From contig CALISR010000002.1 of NCBI GenBank assembly GCA_938041435.1, positions 11,394 through 75,393 on the forward strand: 64,000 bases of DNA. Direction: 5' to 3'. The notes under the pieces were generated by a model. The model saw nothing but the letters and a program-made list of their open reading frames with translations, did not search any database and had not been told where the DNA came from. This document shows, piece after piece, positions 24,442 to 33,621 of the stretch. The translations under genes and the position numbers were made by a program. Each line of letters starts with the position of its first letter. Position 1 is the stretch's first letter. The DNA comes from an uncultured Candidatus Saccharibacteria bacterium. Lineage in GTDB: Bacteria > Patescibacteriota > Saccharimonadia > Saccharimonadales > Saccharimonadaceae.

Positions 24442-24558
24442 CTCGTTCTTGCTATGCTTGATCCTCGTATTGTCATGAGGGCCACCTAGAGCGATGGTTC
24501 TCTAATGACATGGGCAGGGTAGTGATGCGTGAGGTATCCTTATTCTGCGAAGCAAGAA

Positions 24559-25500
24559 TTATGTAAGCACGGTCACTGTCATGCGTGGGCCGCACAGCGC
24601 CATGATAGCAGCGAGGTTGTAATAGAGCATAGCAGTGGTAGCATACTGCTGGGCAGTTAGATCGCCCGGGTAGAGCGCCTCGGCTGAGGGCGCAAAGGCC
24701 CATGTGTCGATATTGAAGGCTTGGTACCGCTGATCGAACTCCTGCGCTAAGGCCTGGCGGTCGAGCGTTGTCTTAGTGCGTTGATTCATCACCACTGCTG
24801 CCTCATGGTGGTTGCCGCGCAATATATCGGTATGGGCACCAGTGGGCTCAGCACTCTTTGCTAGCTGCGCGTCGACCATTGCCACAAGATCGTTGCCACT
24901 AGCCATAACAAGCTTGGACTCATCTGCTGCATGGCGAATGATCTGCTGGTGGGCTTCGTCGCTACTATCGCTACCAAGACCAAGCTTAGTGGCTAGGCTG
25001 CGCAATTGCTCACCATGCTGAGCAATGATGGTAAAGATAGCGCCCACCTTGTCGGCTGCTGCGCAGCCAGCATCTTCGCCATGAGCATAGTCATCCCGAT
25101 GGACGTGCACCGTCGCGGGTATCTGGCCAATCCGCCCCATGACGCGCGCATTCGCTTCATTAATAGCATCGCTATTACCACGTACCAGCCGATCCGTCAC
25201 TAGGTAGAGCAAGCCACCGCCTGCACCATTTGGCACTGCTTCTACTGTGCTGCCGGGCCGACCATCCATGCACGCGCCAATGATATTCTGCGTTGCTGGC
25301 AGATAGTACTCGCCGAGCCGCTGGACAAACTCTGCTGCGCGAGACCACTCTGGTGTATCGAGCTTACCAAGGCCATATTCGTTGCCTAGCTGATAGGATA
25401 CAACAGACTGCTCATAGCAATCACTTGTCGTCTTCTTATTATCTCGATAATCATATGTCCCCTTTGGTAATGATGGATGGGGAGGATAAAATTCCGTCAT
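24559..25500 (-). CDS. Carbonic-anhydrase-like metalloprotein (CdCA-like)
   Basis: A 313-residue soluble protein. GACMDGRPG (Cys 77) matches the C-x-D-x-R metal/catalytic motif of beta and cadmium-type carbonic anhydrases. HRDDYAHGEDAGC (His 134/140, Cys 146) could supply the remaining ligands in the place of the usual HxxC. A CO2-hydrating role is inferred from these motifs only. No signal peptide. It lies alone on the minus strand between dus and atpC, with a weak RBS (AGAGG) about 11 nt upstream. An unrelated metalloprotein that happens to share CxDxR is the alternative. Confidence 0.5.
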   Translation of the reverse strand: MTEFYPPHPSLPKGTYDYRDNKKTTSDCYEQSVVSYQLGNEYGLGKLDTPEWSRAAEFVQRLGEYYLPATQNIIGACMDGRPGSTVEAVPNGAGGGLLYLVTDRLVRGNSDAINEANARVMGRIGQIPATVHVHRDDYAHGEDAGCAAADKVGAIFTIIAQHGEQLRSLATKLGLGSDSSDEAHQQIIRHAADESKLVMASGNDLVAMVDAQLAKSAEPTGAHTDILRGNHHEAAVVMNQRTKTTLDRQALAQEFDQRYQAFNIDTWAFAPSAEALYPGDLTAQQYATTAMLYYNLAAIMALCGPRMTVTVLT

Positions 25501-25543
25501 TATGCTGCTGCCTCTCTGCGGCTATCTCTGTTATCCTAATATT

Positions 25544-25975
25544 TTATACGCGGTGCTTGTTGTGGCGTCGGCGCAGGCCAGCCACCTTGAGACGCACGGC
25601 ATGGCGGTCGACCAGTTGGTGCGCTTTTTCGAGCTCCACCTGGGTGCTAGCATTGTCGCGCTGCTTGAGAGCGCGCTCAAGGGCGGCTTTGCTCTCGGCC
25701 TCAATGATGTCGTCACCATGCTCGGCTTCGTCGACCAAAATACGTACCTTTGTTTGGCTAATCTCGACTACCCCACCAGAGATAGCAAAGTACTCCAGCT
25801 GGTCGTCACTGTCGTCCTTGGCGCGACGCACCGCCACAACACCCGGCACTGCCAGGGTTACCAGTGGTTCGTGCCCCGGGAAGACCGCAATCTGCCCATC
25901 CGGCGTCGGCAGCATCACCTCATACACAGTCTCGTGCAGCTTGCTACCAGTCAGTGTCACAAGTTCTAAATCCAT
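25544..25975 (-). CDS. atpC: F1 ATP synthase epsilon subunit
   Basis: A 143-residue protein with the beta-sandwich N-terminal domain (LMLPTPDGQIAVFPGHEPLV-type segment, here VMLPTPDGQIAVFPGHEPLV) and a long helical C-terminus (about residues 88-143). It couples and inhibits rotation in F1. Unusually it is not adjacent to atpD: a terminator, an A+T-rich gap and a separate membrane-protein gene with its own terminator lie between them, so it must have its own promoter. The C-terminus is very basic (LRRRHNKHRV). Confidence 0.9.
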   Translation of the reverse strand: MDLELVTLTGSKLHETVYEVMLPTPDGQIAVFPGHEPLVTLAVPGVVAVRRAKDDSDDQLEYFAISGGVVEISQTKVRILVDEAEHGDDIIEAESKAALERALKQRDNASTQVELEKAHQLVDRHAVRLKVAGLRRRHNKHRV

Positions 25976-26047
25976 AGCCTTACTATAGCAGAGTAGCAGA
26001 GAAAAAGCGAGGTAGAAGACGAGGTGATTTTACTCCAAGCAAGAGAA

Positions 26048-26093
26048 AAGGGCGGGGAGCAGCAAGCCACATGGCGCTGCTCAACCCGCCCTT
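26048..26093 (-). terminator. Terminator after the 26118-26444 gene
   Basis: AAGGGCGGG/CCCGCCCTT with an inner GAGCAGC/GCTGCTC stem; on the minus strand it is followed by TTTTCTCTT. It separates atpC from everything upstream. Confidence 0.85.
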
Positions 26094-26117
26094 GGTGGAT
26101 AGGGACAACCTGCGAAG

Positions 26118-26444
26118 CTAGACAGAAAGCCCCCAGGCAAGGAGGGAGATGAAAATCCCTCCAACGGCGGCCGCCGCAATCAGCAGCAGCCCCAGCGCCT
26201 TCGGCAGGCGCCGGCCTGCCACGATGGCTCCTCCGAAGAGGAGCCACGTGATATACATCACGAGCCAGGGCAGCTCGTGAACCCCAAATACCGTCCCACC
26301 GAAGTGGAACAGCATGAGATAACTGCCAAGCGGTACACCCGCCCAGGCAGCTACTCCAATCACCCAGAATGGCGCAATGCTGCGCGCCTTTCTGGCTTCG
26401 CGGCGCATGGAACGACTGTCCCATGCGCTCTTCCTGTTGTGCAT
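26118..26444 (-). CDS. Small three-TM membrane protein
   Basis: 108 residues from the ATG at 26444, which has AAGGAG 7 nt upstream. A basic N-terminus (MHNRK..RREARKAR) precedes three hydrophobic segments (about residues 24-46, 54-72 and 80-104). No recognised domain. It is monocistronic: TTGACT with a plausible -10 lies upstream (about 26500-26525) and a strong terminator lies downstream. Its position between atpD and atpC is not conserved in standard atp operons. Confidence 0.65.
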   Translation of the reverse strand: MHNRKSAWDSRSMRREARKARSIAPFWVIGVAAWAGVPLGSYLMLFHFGGTVFGVHELPWLVMYITWLLFGGAIVAGRRLPKALGLLLIAAAAVGGIFISLLAWGLSV

Positions 26445-26529
26445 GAGAGTTCTCCTTCCATGCAATCTGGGAGCGCTGGTCGCCCCACCACCCTCAAGTG
26501 TGCCATATTTGATTGGGTAAGTCAAAGTG

Positions 26530-26850
26530 TCCGCCTGGCATAAAGAAGTCAGCTAAGCTCCTCACATTCTTATCTCGTCATACTCTTCTCTCTAAGCAGT
26601 AGCTACTCATCTCGCATTGGTGCTTAATTATCCATCGCCACAATACACACTTTATGCGACGTTTTTGCACCCACGTATCTTACGATATCTTATCAAGACA
26701 GGCTCGCGTCATTTTGTTTTATAATCTGGCTTTCTTACACTCAGCAATGCACTTCTTTTTTATACAAAAAATAGAAAGAATAATTGTTGCAACAGAGAAA
26801 ACAGAGGCAACACAGCGGATTACGTAACTCACCCTCTTTTATGAAAATAC
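26530..26850. other. A+T-rich intergenic region
   Basis: About 320 bp between the small membrane gene and the atpD terminator. I see no ORF with an RBS, no tRNA and no clear stem-loop; only scattered TATAAT-like hexamers. It may hold the minus-strand promoter of the 26444 gene. Confidence 0.5.
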
Positions 26851-26897
26851 AAGAAAAACAGCAGCCAACACAGAGAGAATATCTCGGTTGGCTGCTG
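26851..26897 (-). terminator. Terminator of the main atp operon after atpD
   Basis: CAGCAGCCAAC/GTTGGCTGCTG (11 bp); on the minus strand it is followed by TTTTTCTT. Confidence 0.9.
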
Positions 26898-26921
26898 CCG
26901 TGTAAGGATGTGCAGAGAGTG

Positions 26922-28301
26922 CTAGTCTTGCTTCTCGCTCAGTGGCACTGGCGACATGTAGAACCAGTTCTCTGGCTTGTCGTCATACTTGCCACTCAGG
27001 ATATCCTTGGCATCGCGGATAGTGTCAGCGAGCTTGAAGTAGCTGCCGGGGTTGCCGGTAAATTGCTCGGCAACGTGGAATGGCTGCGCCAAGAAGCGCT
27101 GCAAGCGGCGGGCTCGGGCAACGATCTGCTTCTGGTCGTCGCTCAGCTCTTCCATACCCAGGATAGCAATGATGTCCTGCAATTCTTTATATTGCTGCAA
27201 GACGCGCTGCACTTCGCGAGCCACCTGATAGTGCTCCTCGCCAACCACCTCTGGGTCGAGCGAGTTAGAGCTGGAGTCGAGCACGTCCACCGCTGGGTAG
27301 ATACCAATCTCCGTCAGGGCGCGGTTCATCACGATGGTGGCATCAAGGTGGGCAAAGGTAGTGGCTGGCGCTGGGTCGGTCAGGTCGTCGGCTGGCACAT
27401 ACACGGCCTGAACAGAGGTAATCGAGCCCTTCTTGGTGCTGGTAATACGCTCTTGCAACGCACCCATCTCCTGCTGCAGGTTCGGCTGGTAACCTACCGC
27501 ACTTGGCAAACGGCCGAGCAGAGCAGACACCTCAGCACCAGCCTGTGTAAAGCGGAAGATATTGTCGACGAAGAGCAGCACATCCTTACCTTCGTCGCGG
27601 AAGGCCTCGGCCATTGCCAGGCCAGCAAGCGCCACCCGCAAACGTGCCCCCGGTGGTTCGTTCATCTGGCCAAAGACAAGTGATGTCTTATCTAACACGC
27701 CAGCATCCTTCATCTCGTGGTAGAGGTCGTTGCCCTCACGGGTGCGCTCACCCACACCAGCAAAGACAGAGTTACCACTGTGGAACTTCGCGATGTTGTT
27801 GATCAGCTCCTGAATGAGCACGGTCTTACCCACACCAGCACCAGCAAAGAGCCCAGCCTTACCACCCTTGGTGAGTGGCGCAATGAGGTCGATCACCTTG
27901 ATGCCAGTCTCGAGGATCTCGGTCTTGTTGGATTGCTCGGTGAGAGTAGGGGGCTCGGCATGGATGGGCGCACGCTGCACATCATCGGCTACTGGCTCGC
28001 CATCGATCGGCTCGCCCACCACATTAAACATCCGCCCTTGCGTTGCTTCGCCCACAGGTACGCGGATCGGCGCACCAGTTGCAATTACTGCCTGGCCACG
28101 CTTGAGGCCGTCGGTCGATTGCAGACTGATGGTTCGCACCGTTTGCTCGTCAAGGTGCTGTGCTACCTCAAGCGTCAGCGTCTGGCCATCACGCTCGACG
28201 TGCAGGGCGTCGTAGATAGCTGGCAGCTCCACCTCGCGGTCGAACTCAACATCCACCACCACACCCATGATCTGGATGATTTTTCCTTGGTTTTTACTCA
28301 T
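26922..28301 (-). CDS. atpD: F1 ATP synthase beta subunit
   Basis: The 459-residue catalytic subunit. Walker A is AGAGVGKT (Lys 159), followed by GERTREGNDLYHEM with the catalytic Glu. Walker B is VLLFVDNIFRF and the ALLGRLPSAVGYQP loop is present. The DELSEED lever reads EELSDDQ. GAGGAGAA precedes the ATG. It is the last gene before the strong terminator. All active-site residues look intact. Confidence 0.98.
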   Translation of the reverse strand: MSKNQGKIIQIMGVVVDVEFDREVELPAIYDALHVERDGQTLTLEVAQHLDEQTVRTISLQSTDGLKRGQAVIATGAPIRVPVGEATQGRMFNVVGEPIDGEPVADDVQRAPIHAEPPTLTEQSNKTEILETGIKVIDLIAPLTKGGKAGLFAGAGVGKTVLIQELINNIAKFHSGNSVFAGVGERTREGNDLYHEMKDAGVLDKTSLVFGQMNEPPGARLRVALAGLAMAEAFRDEGKDVLLFVDNIFRFTQAGAEVSALLGRLPSAVGYQPNLQQEMGALQERITSTKKGSITSVQAVYVPADDLTDPAPATTFAHLDATIVMNRALTEIGIYPAVDVLDSSSNSLDPEVVGEEHYQVAREVQRVLQQYKELQDIIAILGMEELSDDQKQIVARARRLQRFLAQPFHVAEQFTGNPGSYFKLADTIRDAKDILSGKYDDKPENWFYMSPVPLSEKQD

Positions 28302-28325
28302 TCATTTCTCCTCTCGATCATTTCA

Positions 28326-28838
28326 TTATACTTTCTTTGCTCGCAGATTATTATGGCTATCTGGCGTCTTGGTACGATGCTTCTGTATATACCGCATGGT
28401 ATCACGGGCTGCAATGCCACAGTAAAATAGCAACACCGCAATTGGCACATATGGTAAGAGACTACTGACGACTGGCAGCTCGGCAAACGCCATAATAGGC
28501 TGAGCTGGCCAGGCAAGGCGAGCAACATCATTGGCCTGCGCCTCCACACCATGCACAGCAAAGGATACAAGAAAGCCCGCAACATATGAGCCAAGGCCAG
28601 CACAAATCACGACTAATAGGCCGGTGGTGACACTTACAAAACTCGCGTTGTGCCGCTGGCCATACCGCCAATACCACAGCCCACCGAGAGCAAACGGCAG
28701 CATCAGCGCAAGGCCAAGGAGCAGCCCTTCACTATGGCTAGCAGACAGCATCAGAATACCACCCACGAGAAGCAACACCACACACACAAGTGCATACATG
28801 ATAAGCGCAGCTATCACGACACGCGCGTAGTGTTTCAT
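28326..28838 (-). CDS. Membrane protein inserted in the atp operon
   Basis: A 170-residue protein with about four TM segments (about residues 5-32, 38-56, 68-95 and 120-145) and a basic C-terminus. It overlaps the atpG stop by ATGA and sits 24 bp before atpD, so it is coupled within the operon. Standard operons run atpA-atpG-atpD without such a gene. It may assist assembly or regulate the ATPase; function unknown. No domain recognised. Confidence 0.7.
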   Translation of the reverse strand: MKHYARVVIAALIMYALVCVVLLLVGGILMLSASHSEGLLLGLALMLPFALGGLWYWRYGQRHNASFVSVTTGLLVVICAGLGSYVAGFLVSFAVHGVEAQANDVARLAWPAQPIMAFAELPVVSSLLPYVPIAVLLFYCGIAARDTMRYIQKHRTKTPDSHNNLRAKKV

Positions 28839-29722
28839 CCCATTGCCTCCACACCAGCGCTGATCTCGGTCAGCTCTTGCGTGATGGCACCTTGGCGCTG
28901 TTTGTTCATCTCGAGTGTTAGGTCATCGACAAGGCTGGTAGCGTTATCAGTGGCATTCTTCATGGCAAGCATGCGCTGGCTGTGCTCGCTCGCTCGAGCA
29001 TCAAGCAGAGCTTGGTAGAGCCGGGCACTCACCATGCGCGCAGCGATGGTGTCGAGTACTGCTTGCGGGCTTGGCTCGAAGAGTGCTTCATCATCTGGGA
29101 TTGCCTCATCGTCATCCACCGCATCGAGCTGCTCGGCATCAAGGCCAGCGGGCAAGAGGTGGATCGTATCAGGGTGCTGCGTCATGCTGCTATAAAAGCG
29201 GGTGAATACAACGTCGACCGCATCGACCTGCTTGCTCACAAACATATCGTGTGCAGTGTCGAGAATTGCCCGGAAGGCTGGCCCAGTTGGGCGATCTGGC
29301 ACATCCTCATACACCCCAACCACCTGCGTATCCTTAAGGCGAGTAACAAACTGCGCTGCCTTGCGCCCCACCGCAATGGTAGTGTTGTCGATCCCGGCTG
29401 CATCGTCATCGCGCAGGAGCTGGACATAGCGCTTCAGGACATTGCTGTTGTAGGCGCCAGCTAATCCTTTATCGGCGGCAATGACGATGATTAAGCGGCG
29501 TTTGACTGTGCGCTGGGCAAACAGGGGGTGATCGTCGGTCGCACCCTGGCGCGAGAGGTAGCGCAAGAGCCCACGTGCTGCCGTGGTATACGGTGCAGTG
29601 GTGCGACTTGCATCTTGGGCGCGGCGCATCTTGCTCGCTGCCACCATTTGCATTGCCTTGGTGATCTGCTTGGTACTCTTAACCGAGCGAATCCGTGCTT
29701 TGAGCTGTTGCGTATTGGGCAT
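28835..29722 (-). CDS. atpG: F1 ATP synthase gamma subunit
   Basis: The 295-residue central stalk. The N-terminal helix RIRSVKSTKQITKAMQMVAA and the C-terminal helix with MKNATDNA are the family's most conserved parts. GGAGG precedes the ATG. An acidic insertion (AVDDDEAIPDDEALFEP, about residues 198-214) is longer than usual. It is coupled downstream to the extra membrane gene. Confidence 0.96.
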   Translation of the reverse strand: MPNTQQLKARIRSVKSTKQITKAMQMVAASKMRRAQDASRTTAPYTTAARGLLRYLSRQGATDDHPLFAQRTVKRRLIIVIAADKGLAGAYNSNVLKRYVQLLRDDDAAGIDNTTIAVGRKAAQFVTRLKDTQVVGVYEDVPDRPTGPAFRAILDTAHDMFVSKQVDAVDVVFTRFYSSMTQHPDTIHLLPAGLDAEQLDAVDDDEAIPDDEALFEPSPQAVLDTIAARMVSARLYQALLDARASEHSQRMLAMKNATDNATSLVDDLTLEMNKQRQGAITQELTEISAGVEAMG

Positions 29723-29737
29723 AGCGACCTCCGTTGC

Positions 29738-31273
29738 TTACTCCGCAAATTCCTTGGCAATTTCGCCCGCGGTTGATTCTATCAAGTGGGTGAGTTTCTC
29801 ATCAGCACCGAACTTCTGGTCACCCTTGTTGAGGGTGCGCATTTGTTCCTTAGCTTCGGCCCAGAGACGGCTCAGCAGAGCATCTTGAGCAGCTTTGATC
29901 TTCGTGGCTGGCACGGTGTCGAAGTAGCCTTGGCTCACCGCCACAATGCTCACCACCTGCTCCCAGACACTCATTGGCTGGTATTGTGGCTGCTTGAGGA
30001 GTTCTGTTAGGCGCTGGCCACGGCCAATCTGTGCCTTGGTCTCAGCATCAAGGTCGCTTCCAAACTGAGCAAAGCTTGCCAACTCGCGGAACTGACTCAA
30101 CCCAAGCTTGAGGTTACCACTGACACTCTTGAGCGCCTTAGTCTGCGCGGCACCACCAACACGCGACACCGAGAGACCAGCACTAATGGCCGGGCGAATA
30201 CCTTGGTAGAAGAGATCTGTCTCCATAAAGATCTGCCCGTCGGTGATGGAAATCACGTTGGTGGGGATATAAGCGGAAATATCACCCGCCTGAGTCTCGA
30301 TGATCGGCAGGGCAGTGAGCGAACCTGCTCCTAGCTCATCACTTAGCTTGGCGCTGCGCTCGAGTAGGCGGCTGTGCAAATAGAACACATCGCCCGGGAA
30401 GGCCTCGCGCCCTGGCGGGCGACGCAGCAGCAGGCTCATCTGGCGGTAAGCGACAGCGTGCTTGGTGAGGTCGTCGTAGATCATCAAAGCATGGCCACTA
30501 TTGTCGCGGAAGTACTCACCCATGGCGGTACCAGCATATGGCGCGAGATAGAGCAGGGAAGCTGGGTCGCTTGGGCTGGTTGCTACCACGATAGTCTGGT
30601 CCATCACACCTTCTTCTTTGAGGCGCTCAACCAGGCGAGCAATCTTGCTCAACTTCTGCCCGACGGCAACGTAGACATTCACCACACCAGTCTTTTGGCG
30701 GGCTTGGTTGATCATCGTGTCGAGTGCGATTGCCGTCTTACCGGTTTGACGATCACCAATAATGAGCTCGCGCTGGCCACGACCAATCGGGAACATCGCA
30801 TCGATGCTCATAATACCAGTCATCAGTGGCTCGTGCACGCTCTTGCGGCCCATCACACCGATCGCCTCGCGCTCGACGAGGCCGCGCTGCGTAGTAGTAA
30901 TAGCTGGGCCACCATCAAGCGGCTCACCGAGCGGGTTCACCACGCGGCCAAGCAGCTCCTCGCCGACCGGCACACTCAGGACCTCGCCCTTGAGCTTAAC
31001 GCGGTCGCCAGCAGCTACACCTTGGTCGCTGCCAAGCAGCACAGCACCAATTTCATCTTCCATCAGGTTGAGGGCAAATGCCTCAACGACACCTGTTTTG
31101 GTCTCGATCTCGAGCACCTCGCTATAGCCAGCGTGGCGCAAGCCATGTACCCAGGCCACACCATCACCCACTCGGGTCACGATACCGACCTGCTCTAGTC
31201 CTTCAGAGGCTTCCAGGCCTGCGATCGCTTGCCGCAAGCTCTCGGACAACTCTGTAACTGTTGTTTCAGCCAT
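29738..31273 (-). CDS. atpA: F1 ATP synthase alpha subunit
   Basis: The 511-residue non-catalytic nucleotide-binding subunit. Walker A GDRQTGKTAIALD, the GRVVNPLGEPLDG crown segment and PAISAGLSVSRVGG (with the arginine finger) are intact. It lies between atpH and atpG with short gaps, in the standard order. A 274-codon antisense ORF across it is a shadow of codon composition. Confidence 0.98.
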   Translation of the reverse strand: MAETTVTELSESLRQAIAGLEASEGLEQVGIVTRVGDGVAWVHGLRHAGYSEVLEIETKTGVVEAFALNLMEDEIGAVLLGSDQGVAAGDRVKLKGEVLSVPVGEELLGRVVNPLGEPLDGGPAITTTQRGLVEREAIGVMGRKSVHEPLMTGIMSIDAMFPIGRGQRELIIGDRQTGKTAIALDTMINQARQKTGVVNVYVAVGQKLSKIARLVERLKEEGVMDQTIVVATSPSDPASLLYLAPYAGTAMGEYFRDNSGHALMIYDDLTKHAVAYRQMSLLLRRPPGREAFPGDVFYLHSRLLERSAKLSDELGAGSLTALPIIETQAGDISAYIPTNVISITDGQIFMETDLFYQGIRPAISAGLSVSRVGGAAQTKALKSVSGNLKLGLSQFRELASFAQFGSDLDAETKAQIGRGQRLTELLKQPQYQPMSVWEQVVSIVAVSQGYFDTVPATKIKAAQDALLSRLWAEAKEQMRTLNKGDQKFGADEKLTHLIESTAGEIAKEFAE

Positions 31274-31285
31274 GTATAATTCCTC

Positions 31286-31696
31286 TTATTTCGTGCCCGC
31301 AAGGGCGGTTAATTTATGTTGGATAGTGCCATCATAGTGCTGGCCCGGCAGAGCAATCTTCACGCCACCGATCACCGACGGATCGACAACCTGGCGGAGC
31401 TGTACTGACGTAACTGGCGCAGTGCCACTCTGCTCAGCAAGTGCCGTGACCTCTGTCTTGAGTTGCTTTTGCAAGGCAGCCGACAGTGCATGTGCCGTCG
31501 TGACTTCAGCGACAACGATGCCGCGCTCAGCCAGCGCTTCCTCAATCGTTGCTGCCACCACATCGACATCGCGCGTTGCACGGGTGTCAATAAGATAGGC
31601 GGCAACTTGACGCAGTAAGGCAGACACCTCAGCACCAGCAGCAATCTGCTCAGCGACATACGCAGCGAGGCGGCGGCGCGAAAAACCGGCCGCCAT
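31286..31696 (-). CDS. atpH: F1 ATP synthase delta subunit (short)
   Basis: 136 residues, about 40 fewer than typical delta subunits; the N-terminal six-helix domain is shortened to about 70 residues. The C-terminal part retains the family pattern (VDPSVIGGVKI and a terminal helix). The start overlaps the atpF stop by one base (TGATG). It links F1 to the peripheral stalk. Order and coupling leave little doubt about identity despite weak sequence conservation. Confidence 0.9.
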   Translation of the reverse strand: MAAGFSRRRLAAYVAEQIAAGAEVSALLRQVAAYLIDTRATRDVDVVAATIEEALAERGIVVAEVTTAHALSAALQKQLKTEVTALAEQSGTAPVTSVQLRQVVDPSVIGGVKIALPGQHYDGTIQHKLTALAGTK

Positions 31697-32253
31697 CAGC
31701 GCTGCTCCTTATCAACCTTATCAAGCTTGGTCAGATGCTTCTCGATCAGCTGGCGATCCTTCGACGCATCGACAGTCTCGGCCGTCACTGCACGCGTTGC
31801 CTCAACGACCATATCGACCATCTCACGGCGCAGTGCTCGCTTGGCCTCAGCCAGCTCCGTCTGTGTCTGGGTGCGCGCCGATGCTAAGATGCGCTCGGCC
31901 TGCGTGTGAGCGTCGTCCTTGGCGTCGTTCACCATGCTCGCTGCCTCAGTCTTGGCAGCAGTCACAATTTCTTGCGACTCGTGGCGGGCTTTCTTGAGCA
32001 TCGCAGCAGTGCGCTCCTCAGTCTCGTCAGCTGCCTTTTGGGCTTTCTCAGCTGCTTTGAGGCCATCGCGAATCTTCGCATCGCGCTGGTCGAGCATGTC
32101 GAGCAGCGGTGGATAGACCCACTTCTTCAAGACCAAGAGCAGCACCACAAATGCCACCATTTGCAGGACAAACAGCTGCCAATCAAGACCAAGTGACGAG
32201 AATAAATCGCCACCACCCGCCTCTGTCGATGCAAAATAGTGCAGGGTATTCAC
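31696..32253 (-). CDS. atpF: Fo ATP synthase subunit b
   Basis: A 185-residue peripheral stalk subunit. One TM helix (about residues 24-46, FVLQMVAFVVLLLVLKKWV) is followed by a long Ala/Glu/Lys-rich coiled coil. The start is GTG with AAGGAG about 9 nt upstream. One-base overlap with atpH downstream. Confidence 0.95.
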   Translation of the reverse strand: MNTLHYFASTEAGGGDLFSSLGLDWQLFVLQMVAFVVLLLVLKKWVYPPLLDMLDQRDAKIRDGLKAAEKAQKAADETEERTAAMLKKARHESQEIVTAAKTEAASMVNDAKDDAHTQAERILASARTQTQTELAEAKRALRREMVDMVVEATRAVTAETVDASKDRQLIEKHLTKLDKVDKEQR

Positions 32254-32266
32254 GAGTGCGAACTCC

Positions 32267-32479
32267 TTACATCACCTTGCCGACGATCGCGGCCACAAAA
32301 CCAATGATAGCCAAAGCATCGATAAACGAGATACCAAGGATCATCATGGTGCGTAGGTCGTTAATCTTCTCTGGGTTGCGGCCAGCCGCCTTCATGGCGT
32401 TGGCACCGATCCAACCACACCCGATCGCAGCAAACGCTGCTGGAATAGCATACGCCAGGGTAAATGCGATGTCTTTCAT
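32267..32479 (-). CDS. atpE: Fo ATP synthase subunit c
   Basis: A 70-residue hairpin of two TM helices forming the rotor ring. The ion-binding carboxylate is Asp 54 in SFIDALAI, and the polar loop is AGRNPEK. There is no Gln in helix 1 and no E-S/T pair, so proton rather than Na+ coupling is likely. Confidence 0.97.
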   Translation of the reverse strand: MKDIAFTLAYAIPAAFAAIGCGWIGANAMKAAGRNPEKINDLRTMMILGISFIDALAIIGFVAAIVGKVM

Positions 32480-32511
32480 AATTATTTCTCCTTATTTAGT
32501 TATTACCAATG

Positions 32512-33342
32512 TTATTTTGCTCCTTCGGCCACGAGGTTCGCGTCTGAAGAAGTCGAGGTGCTTGAGTGCGTATCTTTTTCCTCATCACCGCCGTGATGCG
32601 TAAGCCCGAGTGAAATAAACACGGTTGAAAGCATAAAGAAGATATAGGCCTGGATGCCGCCGATGAATAGCTCGAAGAGATAGAACGGCTGGAGCACCGC
32701 TGGCATTGCCACCTGAGTGAGGTAAGCGATCATCGCGATCAAAATCTCACCCGCCAGCACATTACCAAATAGACGGAAGGATAGGCTCAGTAAGCGCGAG
32801 AACTCTGCGACAATCTCGAGAATCCCGACAAAGGACATGATCGGATCACGCAAGGGGTTAACAAAATACCGCTTGAGATTACCGACAAAGCCAAGCTCGC
32901 GTGCTGCATACACCTGCGCCATAACGATCGTAACGGCCGCGAGGGCAAAGGTCATGTTAAGATCGGCATTTTGGCCCCGGAATAGTGGTGTATGGCCAAC
33001 CATCACTGGCCCAACAACTGGCAATAACCCCAGCCAATATTGCGCGGCGATAAAGAAGAACATCGTAATGACGAGTGGAGCGACGCGCCGCGTCCATTTC
33101 TTGCTGGGGATGACCTGCCCAACGGTGCTATACAGCCCCTCAAAGCACCAGACAGTCAAGCGAGTTGCAAAATTCGCCTTCTTCTTGCCCAGCACCGCAG
33201 CACGGGTACGAAACATCAGCCAAGCCAAGAGGACAAGGCCCAATAGGCCAACGAGATTGGCATTAGTAATTGGCCAGCCAGCAATCGAAAACACCTCGTC
33301 TGCCTTGACCGAGATGTGTGGCACTGCCGCAAAAAACATCAT
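32512..33342 (-). CDS. atpB: Fo ATP synthase subunit a
   Basis: The 276-residue proton-channel subunit with five to six TM helices. The essential arginine is Arg 190 in SFRLFGNVLAGEI, equivalent to E. coli aArg210. A hydrophilic, Ser/Thr/Asp-rich C-terminal tail (about residues 250-276) is an addition. It overlaps the upstream AtpI/Z-like gene by 4 bp. Confidence 0.97.
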   Translation of the reverse strand: MMFFAAVPHISVKADEVFSIAGWPITNANLVGLLGLVLLAWLMFRTRAAVLGKKKANFATRLTVWCFEGLYSTVGQVIPSKKWTRRVAPLVITMFFFIAAQYWLGLLPVVGPVMVGHTPLFRGQNADLNMTFALAAVTIVMAQVYAARELGFVGNLKRYFVNPLRDPIMSFVGILEIVAEFSRLLSLSFRLFGNVLAGEILIAMIAYLTQVAMPAVLQPFYLFELFIGGIQAYIFFMLSTVFISLGLTHHGGDEEKDTHSSTSTSSDANLVAEGAK

Positions 33343-33584
33343 GTGCGATGACCTCCCTTAATTTGGTGCGTGATGAGCCCCGCTGCAAGAGCAATGCCGA
33401 CCACCAAGCCAGCAAACATCAGCCATGGCTTGGTTGCAAATTGCCGGTCTGCCCAGACTCCGAGCAAAAACAACCCAATCGTTGACACCGCCATTCGCCA
33501 GGTTGTCCCAAGTAGGGTACGCCACAGCACACTAACCACTTGGCTACCGTGCGAGCGGGCATTCTCACGAGACTCCGTACTCAT
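33339..33584 (-). CDS. AtpI/AtpZ-like small membrane protein
   Basis: An 81-residue protein with two TM helices (about residues 30-48 and 55-73), the position and shape of AtpI/AtpZ accessory proteins that help c-ring assembly or Mg2+ supply. First gene of the atp operon, overlapping atpB. The promoter puts TACAAT 8 nt before the ATG, so the whole operon probably starts with a leaderless mRNA. Confidence 0.8.
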   Translation of the reverse strand: MSTESRENARSHGSQVVSVLWRTLLGTTWRMAVSTIGLFLLGVWADRQFATKPWLMFAGLVVGIALAAGLITHQIKGGHRT

Positions 33585-33592
33585 ATGGCCCT

Positions 33593-33621
33593 ATTGTACC
33601 AGGAGACCCCACAGACGTAAA
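33593..33621 (-). promoter_or_regulatory. Promoter of the atp operon
   Basis: On the minus strand: TTTACG (33616-33621), a 17-bp spacer and TACAAT (33593-33598), then 8 nt to the ATG at 33584. Confidence 0.7.

Noticed and set aside
30374..31198. 274-codon ORF on the plus strand
   Set aside because: Antisense to atpA; no promoter or RBS, and the sequence is a frame shadow of a highly conserved gene.
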